Origin: Melioribacteraceae bacterium
GTDB lineage: Bacteria; Bacteroidota; Ignavibacteria; Ignavibacteriales; Melioribacteraceae
Assembly (NCBI GenBank): GCA_022181065.1
Contig: BQMY01000089.1
Span: forward strand, 1 to 64,000
Direction: 5' to 3'
Length of the DNA: 64,000 nucleotides
The position numbers and the translations under genes were made by a program. Shown in pieces: positions 9,057-17,783 of this stretch. The first letter of the stretch is position 1; every line of letters begins with the position of its first letter. The notes under the pieces are model-generated. The model was not told where the DNA came from, searched no databases, and saw only the letters and a program-made list of their open reading frames with translations.

Positions 9057-9623
9057 CTAAAAAATCCTCAAGGCCTTCAATTTAGATTCATATTCGCTAT
9101 TTAGCTTTTCCCATTCCATCTTGAACCAGGGGGTGTAATTTTGAGGATTGGATTTCAATTCTTCATTTAACTCACTTTTGGATATCCACTTCCAGTCGGC
9201 TATTTCTGTGGGATTCGGTTTTACTTCACCATTATAATTGCCAACATATACGTAACAATTTTCATTTTCAGAGCCTATCTCACCAAACTTGGCTGTGTAT
9301 ATAAATTTGTATATATATTTTAACTCTGTTGTGATACCCATCTCTTCTTTCAAACGGCGCTGAGTCGCGAATTCTGCGGTTTCACCTTTTCTTGGATGAC
9401 TGCAAACGGTATTAGACCAGAATCCACCCCACAACATTTTATCTTTCGCTCGCTGCTGAAGCAGCAATTCACCCTTGTCGTTAAAAAGGAAGATTGAAAA
9501 TGCTCTGTGCAATACTCCGCTACCAAGATGGCATTCAAGTTTATCTTTGTACCCAACCACATTGTCTTGTTCATCAACAAGTATAAGTTTCTCGTCGTCA
9601 AATGATACGACATCCGAAAACAT
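9057..9623 (-). CDS. idi: Isopentenyl-diphosphate delta-isomerase, type I
   Basis: Nudix-fold metalloenzyme interconverting isopentenyl and dimethylallyl diphosphate, the last step that makes both C5 isoprenoid units usable. The 188-residue protein shows the type I active site: the catalytic Cys in NTVCSHP, the HRAFS segment, a Nudix-like box with RRLKEEMG, and the catalytic Glu in SENENCYVY. The start at 9623 gives a normal N-terminus. It is the last gene of the mevalonate operon, 19 nt behind the HMGR-mevalonate kinase fusion. The organism therefore uses the flavin-independent isomerase, not the FMN-dependent type II enzyme. Confidence 0.94.
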   Translation of the reverse strand: MFSDVVSFDDEKLILVDEQDNVVGYKDKLECHLGSGVLHRAFSIFLFNDKGELLLQQRAKDKMLWGGFWSNTVCSHPRKGETAEFATQRRLKEEMGITTELKYIYKFIYTAKFGEIGSENENCYVYVGNYNGEVKPNPTEIADWKWISKSELNEELKSNPQNYTPWFKMEWEKLNSEYESKLKALRIF

Positions 9624-9642
9624 TTAACACTCCGAAATTTTT

Positions 9643-11892
9643 CTAACCAATATACGCAATAAGTGAGTTATATCCAGCATCTTTGAGAGCCTGAGAGACT
9701 TTTTCAGGATTATCAGGAGCAAGAGCGATCACTGCTCCACCACCACCGCCACCGGTAAGTTTTGCGCCTAATGCACCGTGATTCCTCGCGATTTCAACCA
9801 GCTCTTCCAGTTCCCAACTCGAAACCTGAAGCGCGTTAAGCAATCCGTGATTGACATTCATCAACTCACCAAGCTTAACAAGATCCATAGATTTTACAGC
9901 TTCAACACCTTCAAGAGCTATCGCGTTTATTTCGTCAAAGATACGCTGATACAATCTTTGATTCGCCTGCCACGCTTTTTTAACTTTTCCAACGGTACTT
10001 GCTGTCAAACTCGCGACCCCGCTCAAACCAATCACAACAGGTATTCTCTCTTTAACCTCGATATCCTGCATGAAAGGCGGATCATCTTTTTTGAACAAGA
10101 TAAATTTACCGTAAGTTGCCAGGGTATTATCTATTCCACTTGGTTCGCCATGAACCAACTGCTCACTTCTGAAGGCAAGCGAGTTTACGTGTTCATCACT
10201 TAAATTCAATTTGTAATGTTGCGATAGTGCCCTGATTATTGCTACGGCAAGCGCGGCAGAACCACCCAATCCCATTGCGCGGGGCAGCTTAGGGAAAACT
10301 TCAAGTGTCATGTTACGGTCGCGCAGATCAAGTTCGTCGAGAATCATTTCAAGTGAGCGGTAAACCGAATATTGATGCACATCATCCTTGATCACTTTTT
10401 TCTCAACACCCCATTTCGGAATGAAAAGATTTACACCGTCATCGGCATCTTTAACAGATGCTTCAATTGCGAGCGGAATGGGCGCGGCGACAGCGTGGGA
10501 ACCATAAACAACCGCATGTTCACCAAACAAAATCACTTTTCCATTTCCTGCCGCATGATACGGATCAGCAATTTTTTCCTTGCCGGGAATTGAGGGAACG
10601 CGTTTCCTGTCCGATATTTCGTCAATGATCTCCTTGGCTTTCCATGTCTTTATCTCACCACTTTCTATCAGTTTTTCAACAACTTCCTCAAAAATATCTT
10701 CGCTCGTTCCGGCTGTCATGGCTACACTGCGGGCGTGCAGACTCATATGTCCTCTCTGAATTCCTTCCGTCGCAAGGGCGCGGATTGCGGAAAAATTCTG
10801 CGCGAGGCCGACTGCACCCATAACCTCGGCAAGCTCTCTGGCGTTTTGTACATCCAGTATTTTATATGCCAGTTTTATTACCGGATTAGATTCCAGCGAA
10901 CCACCAACAGTACCAACTTTCATGGGTACTTCAATTTGCCCCACCAGATCACCCGCGTCGTTTTTATACCACTTGGTAAGTGATGTATATCTTCCACCTC
11001 TTGCGGCATATGCATGAGCTGCGGATTCAATTGCCCGCCAGTCATTTCCGGTAGCAATAGCCACAGGATCAATTCCGTTCATTATTCCCTTATTGTGAGT
11101 TGTCGCTCGGTAAGGATCAATCGCGGCGAAATCGGATGCGAGAATAATACCATCACGTACTTCTTCACCTGAGTATCCATTCATTTTCAATAGCTGTACC
11201 GGTAAAGTGACTTTTGAGCGAACAAGTGCGCGATCCGCCAGATTTGATAAAATTCTGAGGAAAACTTCGCCGTCGGTGATTTTTTCCAGAAGAGGCGCTA
11301 CCCCTTCACACATACTGTTCACAAGATTTGCGCCCATTGCGTCTTTCGTATCAACCAGGAGGTGAACAACGAGCATATCCGAGTGTTTACCTCTGCCATA
11401 ATGGATGTAAATCTCAAGATCTTTGGCACCGCCGCCTCTGCCAACCATATTTGGATGCAGACTGTTAGCCAGACCTATAATCTCATCTTTTTTCTGCAAA
11501 ATTAAACTTTTGGCTCTGGAAATATTGGGCACATCCACTATCTGTATTTGTCCGATCAGAATCGAATCATCCGCAACACTCTCAAACCCACCGGCTGATC
11601 GCGCTATTTTTGCGGCGGAACTAACCGCTGCTAAAATTGAAGGTTCTTCCACTACCATAGGAACAAGGTATTCTTTCCTGTTAACAAGAAAATTAAGTCC
11701 GAGCCCCATTGGCAAACCGAAAACACCAATCACATTCTCAATCATTTTATCGGCTTCGTCAGCCTTTAATACTCTTTTACCATTTATCAGTGAGCGCATT
11801 TCTTCTTCATTCAGAACGCCTCTTTCAACCAAAGCTTCAAGTCTGTTTTGTACCGAAAGCTGATAAAACCCCGATATTCTGGAACGTGACAT
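9643..11892 (-). CDS. Fused class II HMG-CoA reductase / mevalonate kinase
   Basis: A 749-residue protein carrying two consecutive mevalonate-pathway enzymes. Residues 1 to about 435 are a class II HMG-CoA reductase: VEEPSILAAVSSAAK with the catalytic Glu, DAMGANLVNSMCEG, the HNKGI Lys, the ATGND Asp and the GHMSLHARSVA His. From about residue 440 a GHMP-family mevalonate kinase begins with GKVILFGEHAVVYG, then PRAMGLGGSAALAVA (ATP loop), GEPSGIDNTLATYG (catalytic Asp) and a glycine-rich KLTGGGGGGAV. There is no stop, frameshift or start site between the halves, so the product should reduce HMG-CoA to mevalonate and phosphorylate it in one polypeptide. It sits 18 nt downstream of the phosphomevalonate kinase gene. 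Confidence 0.93.
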   Translation of the reverse strand: MSRSRISGFYQLSVQNRLEALVERGVLNEEEMRSLINGKRVLKADEADKMIENVIGVFGLPMGLGLNFLVNRKEYLVPMVVEEPSILAAVSSAAKIARSAGGFESVADDSILIGQIQIVDVPNISRAKSLILQKKDEIIGLANSLHPNMVGRGGGAKDLEIYIHYGRGKHSDMLVVHLLVDTKDAMGANLVNSMCEGVAPLLEKITDGEVFLRILSNLADRALVRSKVTLPVQLLKMNGYSGEEVRDGIILASDFAAIDPYRATTHNKGIMNGIDPVAIATGNDWRAIESAAHAYAARGGRYTSLTKWYKNDAGDLVGQIEVPMKVGTVGGSLESNPVIKLAYKILDVQNARELAEVMGAVGLAQNFSAIRALATEGIQRGHMSLHARSVAMTAGTSEDIFEEVVEKLIESGEIKTWKAKEIIDEISDRKRVPSIPGKEKIADPYHAAGNGKVILFGEHAVVYGSHAVAAPIPLAIEASVKDADDGVNLFIPKWGVEKKVIKDDVHQYSVYRSLEMILDELDLRDRNMTLEVFPKLPRAMGLGGSAALAVAIIRALSQHYKLNLSDEHVNSLAFRSEQLVHGEPSGIDNTLATYGKFILFKKDDPPFMQDIEVKERIPVVIGLSGVASLTASTVGKVKKAWQANQRLYQRIFDEINAIALEGVEAVKSMDLVKLGELMNVNHGLLNALQVSSWELEELVEIARNHGALGAKLTGGGGGGAVIALAPDNPEKVSQALKDAGYNSLIAYIG

Positions 11893-11910
11893 TAAAAATC
11901 TCCTAAAATT

Positions 11911-12939
11911 TTATACACCATAACGCAGGTTTACAAGATTAAACCCGCTCTCTTCGAGTAACCCGGTTAACTTATTCCGGTTATAATCTCGTTCAAAAAA
12001 CGCGAGTCCCACATCTCCACCTCCGGCTCCCGAAGGTTTGTACACACCTTCGCAGGAACGAACGATACTGTTTATTTTCCGGTGTTCTCGTGACATAATA
12101 TTTATACCGGCTTTTAGTCCAAGTTTTTCAAGTAAAGAATAATATACGATAATCTGTTCAGAAAAGTTCTGAAACGAATTTTCCTGAAAATTATCGGCAA
12201 GTAATATGGCTGAATTATTAAAATCATCGAGTAAAACCTCAAAATCTTGCCGGTTACTATTCTTGTATTCCATCACAGAAAAAATATATTCCGACGTTGA
12301 GCAGGAAACGCCTGACCAGATCGTAAGGATTTCAAAGTTTTTCGGTATGTGGACAGGTGTGATATAATAGTTTCCGTTTAATTCTTTTCTGAATTTTATT
12401 GATTTTCCGTAAGCCGCAACCGCGATATCGCCTCCGCTTCCGGTTTTGTTCTGCGCAATGGAATGAGCTTCCGAGGCAAATTTCATCAAGGTCTCAGAGG
12501 TAAAATCTTCATCACGGAAATATCGGCTCAACGCCTGTAAAAACCCCACCGTAACCGCGGCGCTGCTCCCGAATCCCAACTTTGATCCTGATTCCGAGTA
12601 AAACTGCGATGTATCAATCTTTACATCTATATTATTCGCTTGTTTTGCATATTGCGGAAACCTGGCGAGAAAAAGGTTGAAAGATACCGAGATAAAAATC
12701 AATTTATCATGGAGTGAAGGTTCATTGATTTTAAACTTTTTATCTTCAATCTCAAAACCGATTTTATCAATGTTAAAAGCAGATGAAGCAAGAGTTGAAC
12801 CCGAATCTGTTGCAGATATTGTTACAACCGCGTATCTGTCAACCGATGTAATCAACGCGGGGGCACCAAATAATACAGCATACTCCCCTGTGAGGAACAT
12901 TTTCCCGGGTACTCTTACCTCAACTTCTTTATTATTCAA
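11911..12939 (-). CDS. mvaK2: Phosphomevalonate kinase (GHMP family)
   Basis: Converts 5-phosphomevalonate to 5-diphosphomevalonate. The 342-residue protein has the GHMP kinase order: an N-terminal VPGKMFLTGEYAVLFG, the ATP-binding KLGFGSSAAVTVGFL, and the C-terminal YKPSGAGGGDVGLAF loop. The KTGSGGDIAVAAYG stretch carrying the catalytic Asp is typical of PMK rather than mevalonate kinase, which is encoded in the neighbouring fusion. Its start overlaps the mvaD stop by 8 nt, which suggests translational coupling. Confidence 0.88.
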   Translation of the reverse strand: MNNKEVEVRVPGKMFLTGEYAVLFGAPALITSVDRYAVVTISATDSGSTLASSAFNIDKIGFEIEDKKFKINEPSLHDKLIFISVSFNLFLARFPQYAKQANNIDVKIDTSQFYSESGSKLGFGSSAAVTVGFLQALSRYFRDEDFTSETLMKFASEAHSIAQNKTGSGGDIAVAAYGKSIKFRKELNGNYYITPVHIPKNFEILTIWSGVSCSTSEYIFSVMEYKNSNRQDFEVLLDDFNNSAILLADNFQENSFQNFSEQIIVYYSLLEKLGLKAGINIMSREHRKINSIVRSCEGVYKPSGAGGGDVGLAFFERDYNRNKLTGLLEESGFNLVNLRYGV

Positions 12940-13906
12940 CTATTTTAACTCCATCTCCAATTCCGGAAACTATAATTGTTTCAATACCGTTCCTGTCGGA
13001 GAAATGATCTTTTATTTTTGTAACATTTTCAGATGGTGTAAAGATTTTCAATTGCGGACCTGCATCAATTGTAAAAAACACGGGTGAGCCGGCAGTTCTC
13101 ATATCCTTTACCTCATTGATCAGATCAAGTGTTGTGCCGTTCCAGTAAATAATTCCGGGACGCGCGGCCATCGCGAGTCCATGCATCTTGAGCGTACTGA
13201 ATTCTGTCACATCCGCAAGTTTTTCAAAATCTTTTTGTTTGATCGCTTTTTTCGCCTCATACAAATCAAATTTTGAACTTGAAATCCAGGAGTTGTAATA
13301 TGGAGATGAATAAGCCGTTGCGTTCATACCATCAGTTGAGCTGATCTTTTTCTGTTTACCGGAAGTTACCAGGATCACTACCGATAAATCCCAATGATTT
13401 GCCGGGGCGATTTGTTCGGCATAATCGGTATGGCTGTCAACACCTTCACCTGTTTTCATTTCAACGAAACCACCGAATATCGAACGAGCTGCCGAACCTG
13501 AACCTTTTCTCGCGAGGATTGATAATTCCCTGTCGGAAATCCGTGTATTTGAAATTTTATTTACACCTGCAGCCAATGCCGCGAACCCTGAAGCAGAAGA
13601 TGCAAGTCCCGCTCCGGAAGGGAAATTATTTATTGTATTTATCGAAAAGAAATCTTTTACACCAAATTCTTTTCTGAAGCTATTGAGGAAATTTGAAATC
13701 CTGCCATACTCTTTTTCGTTTGCGGGTTTTCCATTGTAAATAATCTCATCATTGCCGGAAGTGGCAATGGAGATTTCTGTTTCTGTGTTCAAATTATCGA
13801 GCGTTGCCGAAATTGAACCAACAGCCGGCAGATTAAGTTTTGGTTCTCTTTTACCCCAATATTTAACGAGTGCGATATTGGCGTTTGCTTTTACTTTTAC
13901 GGTCAT
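12932..13906 (-). CDS. mvaD: Diphosphomevalonate decarboxylase
   Basis: ATP-dependent decarboxylation of 5-diphosphomevalonate to isopentenyl diphosphate, completing the classical (not the archaeal modified) mevalonate route. The 324 residues contain NANIALVKYWGKR (substrate binding), FPSGAGLASSASGFAALA (ATP loop), GSAARSIFGGFVEM and the DAGPQLKIF C-terminal motif with its conserved Asp. It lies between the flavin-reductase-like gene (21 nt upstream) and mvaK2 (8-nt overlap). Confidence 0.94.
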   Translation of the reverse strand: MTVKVKANANIALVKYWGKREPKLNLPAVGSISATLDNLNTETEISIATSGNDEIIYNGKPANEKEYGRISNFLNSFRKEFGVKDFFSINTINNFPSGAGLASSASGFAALAAGVNKISNTRISDRELSILARKGSGSAARSIFGGFVEMKTGEGVDSHTDYAEQIAPANHWDLSVVILVTSGKQKKISSTDGMNATAYSSPYYNSWISSSKFDLYEAKKAIKQKDFEKLADVTEFSTLKMHGLAMAARPGIIYWNGTTLDLINEVKDMRTAGSPVFFTIDAGPQLKIFTPSENVTKIKDHFSDRNGIETIIVSGIGDGVKIVE

Positions 13907-13927
13907 GTAGGTCGGTCTTCTAATTTA

Positions 13928-14446
13928 TTACTGATTATTTCTTTCAAGTATATTAACAATTTCACCAAAATAAATCCTGTGATAATCTTTGAGCGGATAA
14001 CTTTTTTCAATTTTGGGGTCGAGGAAGTTTTCCGGTTTGAAGTCATCAAAATATATCTTTTTGCACTCGATTATCAAGTCTGCTTCAAGATATGAGGGAG
14101 AAGATACCACTTCAGAGGCTATTGCCTTAATCCCCTCATAATTTATCTTATCAATATCCTTCCCTGATTTTGTTCCAAGAATTTTAAGATCGGGCTTATA
14201 TTTTTCAGGAAACGCACAAAGTGTAAAATTGTCAAATTTTTCGGTGAATTCATATGTGTACCTAGTAGGTCTCACAACAGCCATAGCGAAAGGCTTGTTC
14301 CACATTGTTCCAATGGAACCCCATGCAACAGTCATGGTGTTATAATTTTTAGATTGAAAATCCCCCGCGGTAAGTAAGAACCATTTATTTAGCCAAATAT
14401 CGTGTGGTTTTAACAAAAGTTCTTCGGGTTTTTTCTTTACAAACAT
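13928..14446 (-). CDS. Flavin reductase-like, FMN-binding split-barrel protein
   Basis: The 172-residue protein resembles the flavin reductase/FlaRed split-barrel family, with an N-terminal NKWFLLTAGD...NTMTVAWG strand pattern and RPTRYTYEF near the flavin site, as in many proteins annotated as flavin reductase or NADH-FMN oxidoreductase. It is the first gene of the mevalonate operon, 21 nt before mvaD, and its promoter should lie in the 104-bp gap shared with the divergent GNAT gene. A role in isoprenoid metabolism is only suggested by position; the substrate is unknown. Confidence 0.8.
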   Translation of the reverse strand: MFVKKKPEELLLKPHDIWLNKWFLLTAGDFQSKNYNTMTVAWGSIGTMWNKPFAMAVVRPTRYTYEFTEKFDNFTLCAFPEKYKPDLKILGTKSGKDIDKINYEGIKAIASEVVSSPSYLEADLIIECKKIYFDDFKPENFLDPKIEKSYPLKDYHRIYFGEIVNILERNNQ

Positions 14447-14550
14447 AAATATCTCGTTTATTTGATTGAATTTGTGATATAATAATGTTAAAATTAAGTG
14501 ATTATCCTCTTATTTACAAAAGGATCTTCCCAACAACCTAGTGAGGCAGC

Positions 14551-15039
14551 ATGTCCAGTTTCAAGATAGTAAACATTATACCGGTCGAAGATACAGAAGT
14601 TAGAAAAATATTGGAAGAGCATTGGGGTTCTACAACTATCATCGCGATGGATCGTGTGCATACTATCGAGGATTTGTCAGGATTTGTAGCAATTCAGAAA
14701 AATATGGCTGCCGGACTAATAACTTACGAAATACGTAAAAATACCTGCGAGATAGTAACACTCAATTCACTGATACCCCGCATCGGAGTTGGCTCTGAAC
14801 TGGTAAGCCGTTGTATAAAACTGGCACGTGAAGAAAACTGCGAAAAAATATGGGTCTCTACTACCAACGACAATACCGACGCAATGAAGTTTTATCAAAA
14901 ACGCGGTTTCAGATTTCGTCAGATTTATCCCGATAAAATTGATGAATACCGGTTAAAAAAACCTGAAATCCCGCTTATAGGAATGAATGATATTCCTATG
15001 AAAGATGAAATAGTTTTTGATATGGTTCTCCATTCTTAA
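14551..15039 (+). CDS. GNAT-family N-acetyltransferase
   Basis: Acetyl-CoA dependent acyltransferase fold of 162 residues. The acetyl-CoA pyrophosphate-binding motif A appears as PRIGVGSELVSRCIKLA, and motif B as NDNTDAMKFYQKRGFR, the usual C-terminal GNAT signature. The acceptor cannot be inferred. The gene stands alone, divergent from the mevalonate operon and ahead of the RND efflux genes with a 181-bp gap. Confidence 0.88.
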   Translation: MSSFKIVNIIPVEDTEVRKILEEHWGSTTIIAMDRVHTIEDLSGFVAIQKNMAAGLITYEIRKNTCEIVTLNSLIPRIGVGSELVSRCIKLAREENCEKIWVSTTNDNTDAMKFYQKRGFRFRQIYPDKIDEYRLKKPEIPLIGMNDIPMKDEIVFDMVLHS

Positions 15040-15220
15040 CAATATCTTAACAGTATATTAAAATATATTATCAAACTTTCAGCGTACCTGTACGTCTGAT
15101 TGTACGTTAATTTTGGATAACAGCAAAAATTCACACTTAATTTATCCAATTATTCCAAAATTGTTTTATGTTTGTTATTTAAGCTTAAAGCTATTTGCGC
15201 AATTAAAACAGGAGTTCCAA

Positions 15221-16618
15221 ATGCTATTTGAAAGAAGGGACAAACTCCTAAGAATCTTATCCCTTTCAGGTTTTATTATTTTCTTTTCTACTCTCGTTTC
15301 GGCACAGAATGATGTTGTTTTTATTACGCTTGATGAAGCTGTCCAAACCGCGTTAGTGGAAAATAACCTTGTCAAGGCAGCAAAATTCGGATATGAAAAA
15401 GCGGAATGGGATGTTAAAAATTCCTGGACTAACTTATTCCCTGTTCTCGATTTTACAACACGTTATACAAGCATCGATGAACAAACATTCAAAGAACGGG
15501 ATTTCAGACAATATTTACCACCCGCGCTCGCAAATGATATTCCACAGACTGTATTTCAGGAATCGTATTCCTCCTCATTTAACCTCTCAGTACCGATATT
15601 CAACATGAATCTGTACAATGGCATCCGAATGGCAAATAAAGGTGAACTTGCCGCGGAGGCATACCTGAAATCAACAAGAGACAACATCACCTTTCAGGTG
15701 GTTTCCGCATATCTGAATATTCTCAAAATGGATGCTCTAAAAGAAATAAGAGAAAACTATCTGGAACTTTCGGAGAAAAATCTGGCGAAAGCCGAGAGAT
15801 TGTTTGAAGCCGACAGATATTCCAAAAATGAAGTTCTCCGCTGGAAAATTGACTACCAACAGCAGAAAAGCGGTTTGGTTGAAACCCAAAACGGATATGT
15901 TTCTTCTGTTTCCGTGCTTAACCGACTAATGAACCGGGACATGAAATCTCAATTTGATTATCAGGGTGTTATTCCCGAGAAACTCAAAGCTGAGACAGAC
16001 AAAATAATCAACATGTCTGAGGAAGAGTTAACCGGTTTAATCGAATTGAGTGATGAGCAGCTGATTCAGCTAAATTCATCTTTAAGGGCAATGTACGACC
16101 AAAATGAAATTTCGAAAATAACTTATCAGAATTCATACTCGAATTACATGCCCAATGTGAATTTTACATATAGTTATGCCTGGCGTGAGAATAATACCCT
16201 GGCGTTTGATGATTATTCACCTAAAACTGTAATGGTAAATTTCTCGCTCCCTATTTTCACCGGATTTCAGAATATCACAAAACTTAAATCCAGCTATAAA
16301 GACTACAAGAAGAACAGTGAGGAATTTGAGGATCAGAAACAGAATATTCGTTTGGCACTTATTGAGCTTGTGCACAGAATAAGAAATCTGAAAACCCAGA
16401 AAGAATTGGCAGATGTAAATGAAGAATACAGCAAGAACAATTACGATATTGTTGAAAACCGGAAAGACCTCGGGCTTGCTTCAAACATTGAGTTTATTGA
16501 CGCAAAATTAAACTATCAGAACGCGGTGATATCAGGGACTAATGCTTATTACGATCTGGTTTCAGCAGTAACCGAGCTTTATTACATGCTCGGCAGAATT
16601 AATATTGTATTGCAATAG
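15221..16618 (+). CDS. TolC-like outer membrane efflux protein
   Basis: Outer-membrane channel of a tripartite RND pump. The start at 15221 is chosen because GGAG lies at 15211-15214, 6 nt upstream, and the product then opens with a clean signal peptide ending in FSTLVSAQ. The open frame further upstream begins only with TTG at 15113 and lacks a binding site. The mature protein shows the duplicated long alpha-helical/coiled-coil pattern of the OEP family (for example LDEAVQTALVENN and the second-half YSNYMPNVNFTYSY). It is about 465 residues long, in the family range. It forms an operon with the adaptor (21 nt) and pump genes. Confidence 0.9.
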   Translation: MLFERRDKLLRILSLSGFIIFFSTLVSAQNDVVFITLDEAVQTALVENNLVKAAKFGYEKAEWDVKNSWTNLFPVLDFTTRYTSIDEQTFKERDFRQYLPPALANDIPQTVFQESYSSSFNLSVPIFNMNLYNGIRMANKGELAAEAYLKSTRDNITFQVVSAYLNILKMDALKEIRENYLELSEKNLAKAERLFEADRYSKNEVLRWKIDYQQQKSGLVETQNGYVSSVSVLNRLMNRDMKSQFDYQGVIPEKLKAETDKIINMSEEELTGLIELSDEQLIQLNSSLRAMYDQNEISKITYQNSYSNYMPNVNFTYSYAWRENNTLAFDDYSPKTVMVNFSLPIFTGFQNITKLKSSYKDYKKNSEEFEDQKQNIRLALIELVHRIRNLKTQKELADVNEEYSKNNYDIVENRKDLGLASNIEFIDAKLNYQNAVISGTNAYYDLVSAVTELYYMLGRINIVLQ

Positions 16619-16639
16619 AAAAATGGTTTCGGAGATAAA

Positions 16640-17749
16640 ATGAATTCTAAATTAAGTCTGTTCGCCATACTTTTTTCACTCCTTTTACTAACAGGGTGTG
16701 AAGATAAACCGGCTGAAGAAAATATTGAAGAAGTAGTTGAAACAAAAAAAGAAGAAATACGTGCAGTTCCGGTTGAAATTATGCCGGTTAAAAGCGAACT
16801 GGTTACACAGGAAGTGAGATTAACCGGTGTTCTGAAAGCTATCGAGACTGTGGATATATACCCTGAAGTCTCCGGAAAGGTTGAAAAGATAGTTACTGAG
16901 CTTGGTGCGCGGGTATCGAAGGGTGACACTTTAGCCTACATTGATTCCGATGTTTTTTACAACAATTATCTGCAAGCTGAGGCACAAGTTTTAACAGCGG
17001 AAAACTCGCTTGATATTGCCGAGATCAATCTCAAATCAGATAAATCCTTGTTTGAATCGGGAGATATTTCAAAGTTGGCTTACGATAACTCTGTACTAAA
17101 TGTTAGAAGCGCGAAAGCAAATCTCCTGAGCACAAAAGCAAACCTCAGCCTAATGAAAAAGAACTATCTCGATACACGAATTATTACTCCTGTTTCGGGA
17201 TATGTAGCCAGAAAAAATATTGATAATGGCGCGATGGTAAGTCAGGCTGCACCTGCGTTCAGAGTTGTGAACATATCCAGATTAAAAGTTTCCGTTGGCA
17301 TTCCTCAGCAGGTTATGCCGAGAACTAAAAAAGGAAACCGGGCAAAAATTATCATTGCTTCTCTTGGTGAAGAAGTGTTTACGGGTGAATTGACAAATAT
17401 TTCACCTCAGGCGGAAGCTTCGACCGGTGCTTTTCCTGCTGAAATCACACTGACAAATACTTCCGACAATAAACTTAAACCGGGAATGACCTCTGAAATT
17501 CTCCTGGCTGTGAGCACAAGTGATGAGAAAATGGTTGTACCGGCATACTCAATAGTAAAACGTAACGGCAGCAGTTATGTGTATAAAATTGAGAACTCCT
17601 TTGCGGTTCTTACCGAAATTGCAGAGGGTATTTCAATTGGCAACAAAACAGTCGTTAAATCAGGGTTAACCGATGGTGATAAAATTGTGGTCACCGGAAT
17701 GAAAAACCTCGGTACAAAAACACCTGTAAATGTTGAGAATGAACTCTGA
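16640..17749 (+). CDS. RND efflux periplasmic adaptor (membrane fusion lipoprotein)
   Basis: Links the inner-membrane pump to the outer channel. The N-terminus is a lipoprotein signal with lipobox LLTGC and the lipidated Cys at residue 20. It is followed by an acidic linker, a biotinyl-lipoyl half (DIYPEVSGKVEKI), a helical hairpin (about residues 105-170) rich in Ala, Lys and Asn, the second lipoyl half (ITPVSGYVARKNIDNG), then beta-barrel and membrane-proximal domains. At 369 residues it has normal size. It sits between the TolC-like and pump genes, 34 nt before the latter. Confidence 0.92.
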   Translation: MNSKLSLFAILFSLLLLTGCEDKPAEENIEEVVETKKEEIRAVPVEIMPVKSELVTQEVRLTGVLKAIETVDIYPEVSGKVEKIVTELGARVSKGDTLAYIDSDVFYNNYLQAEAQVLTAENSLDIAEINLKSDKSLFESGDISKLAYDNSVLNVRSAKANLLSTKANLSLMKKNYLDTRIITPVSGYVARKNIDNGAMVSQAAPAFRVVNISRLKVSVGIPQQVMPRTKKGNRAKIIIASLGEEVFTGELTNISPQAEASTGAFPAEITLTNTSDNKLKPGMTSEILLAVSTSDEKMVVPAYSIVKRNGSSYVYKIENSFAVLTEIAEGISIGNKTVVKSGLTDGDKIVVTGMKNLGTKTPVNVENEL

Positions 17750-17783
17750 AAAGAAAATATTCTAAAAAGTTTGGATACCTAAT

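Noticed and set aside
15113-15220. Longer TolC-like start at a TTG
   Set aside because: No ribosome binding site; the ATG at 15221 has GGAG 6 nt upstream and begins a normal signal peptide.
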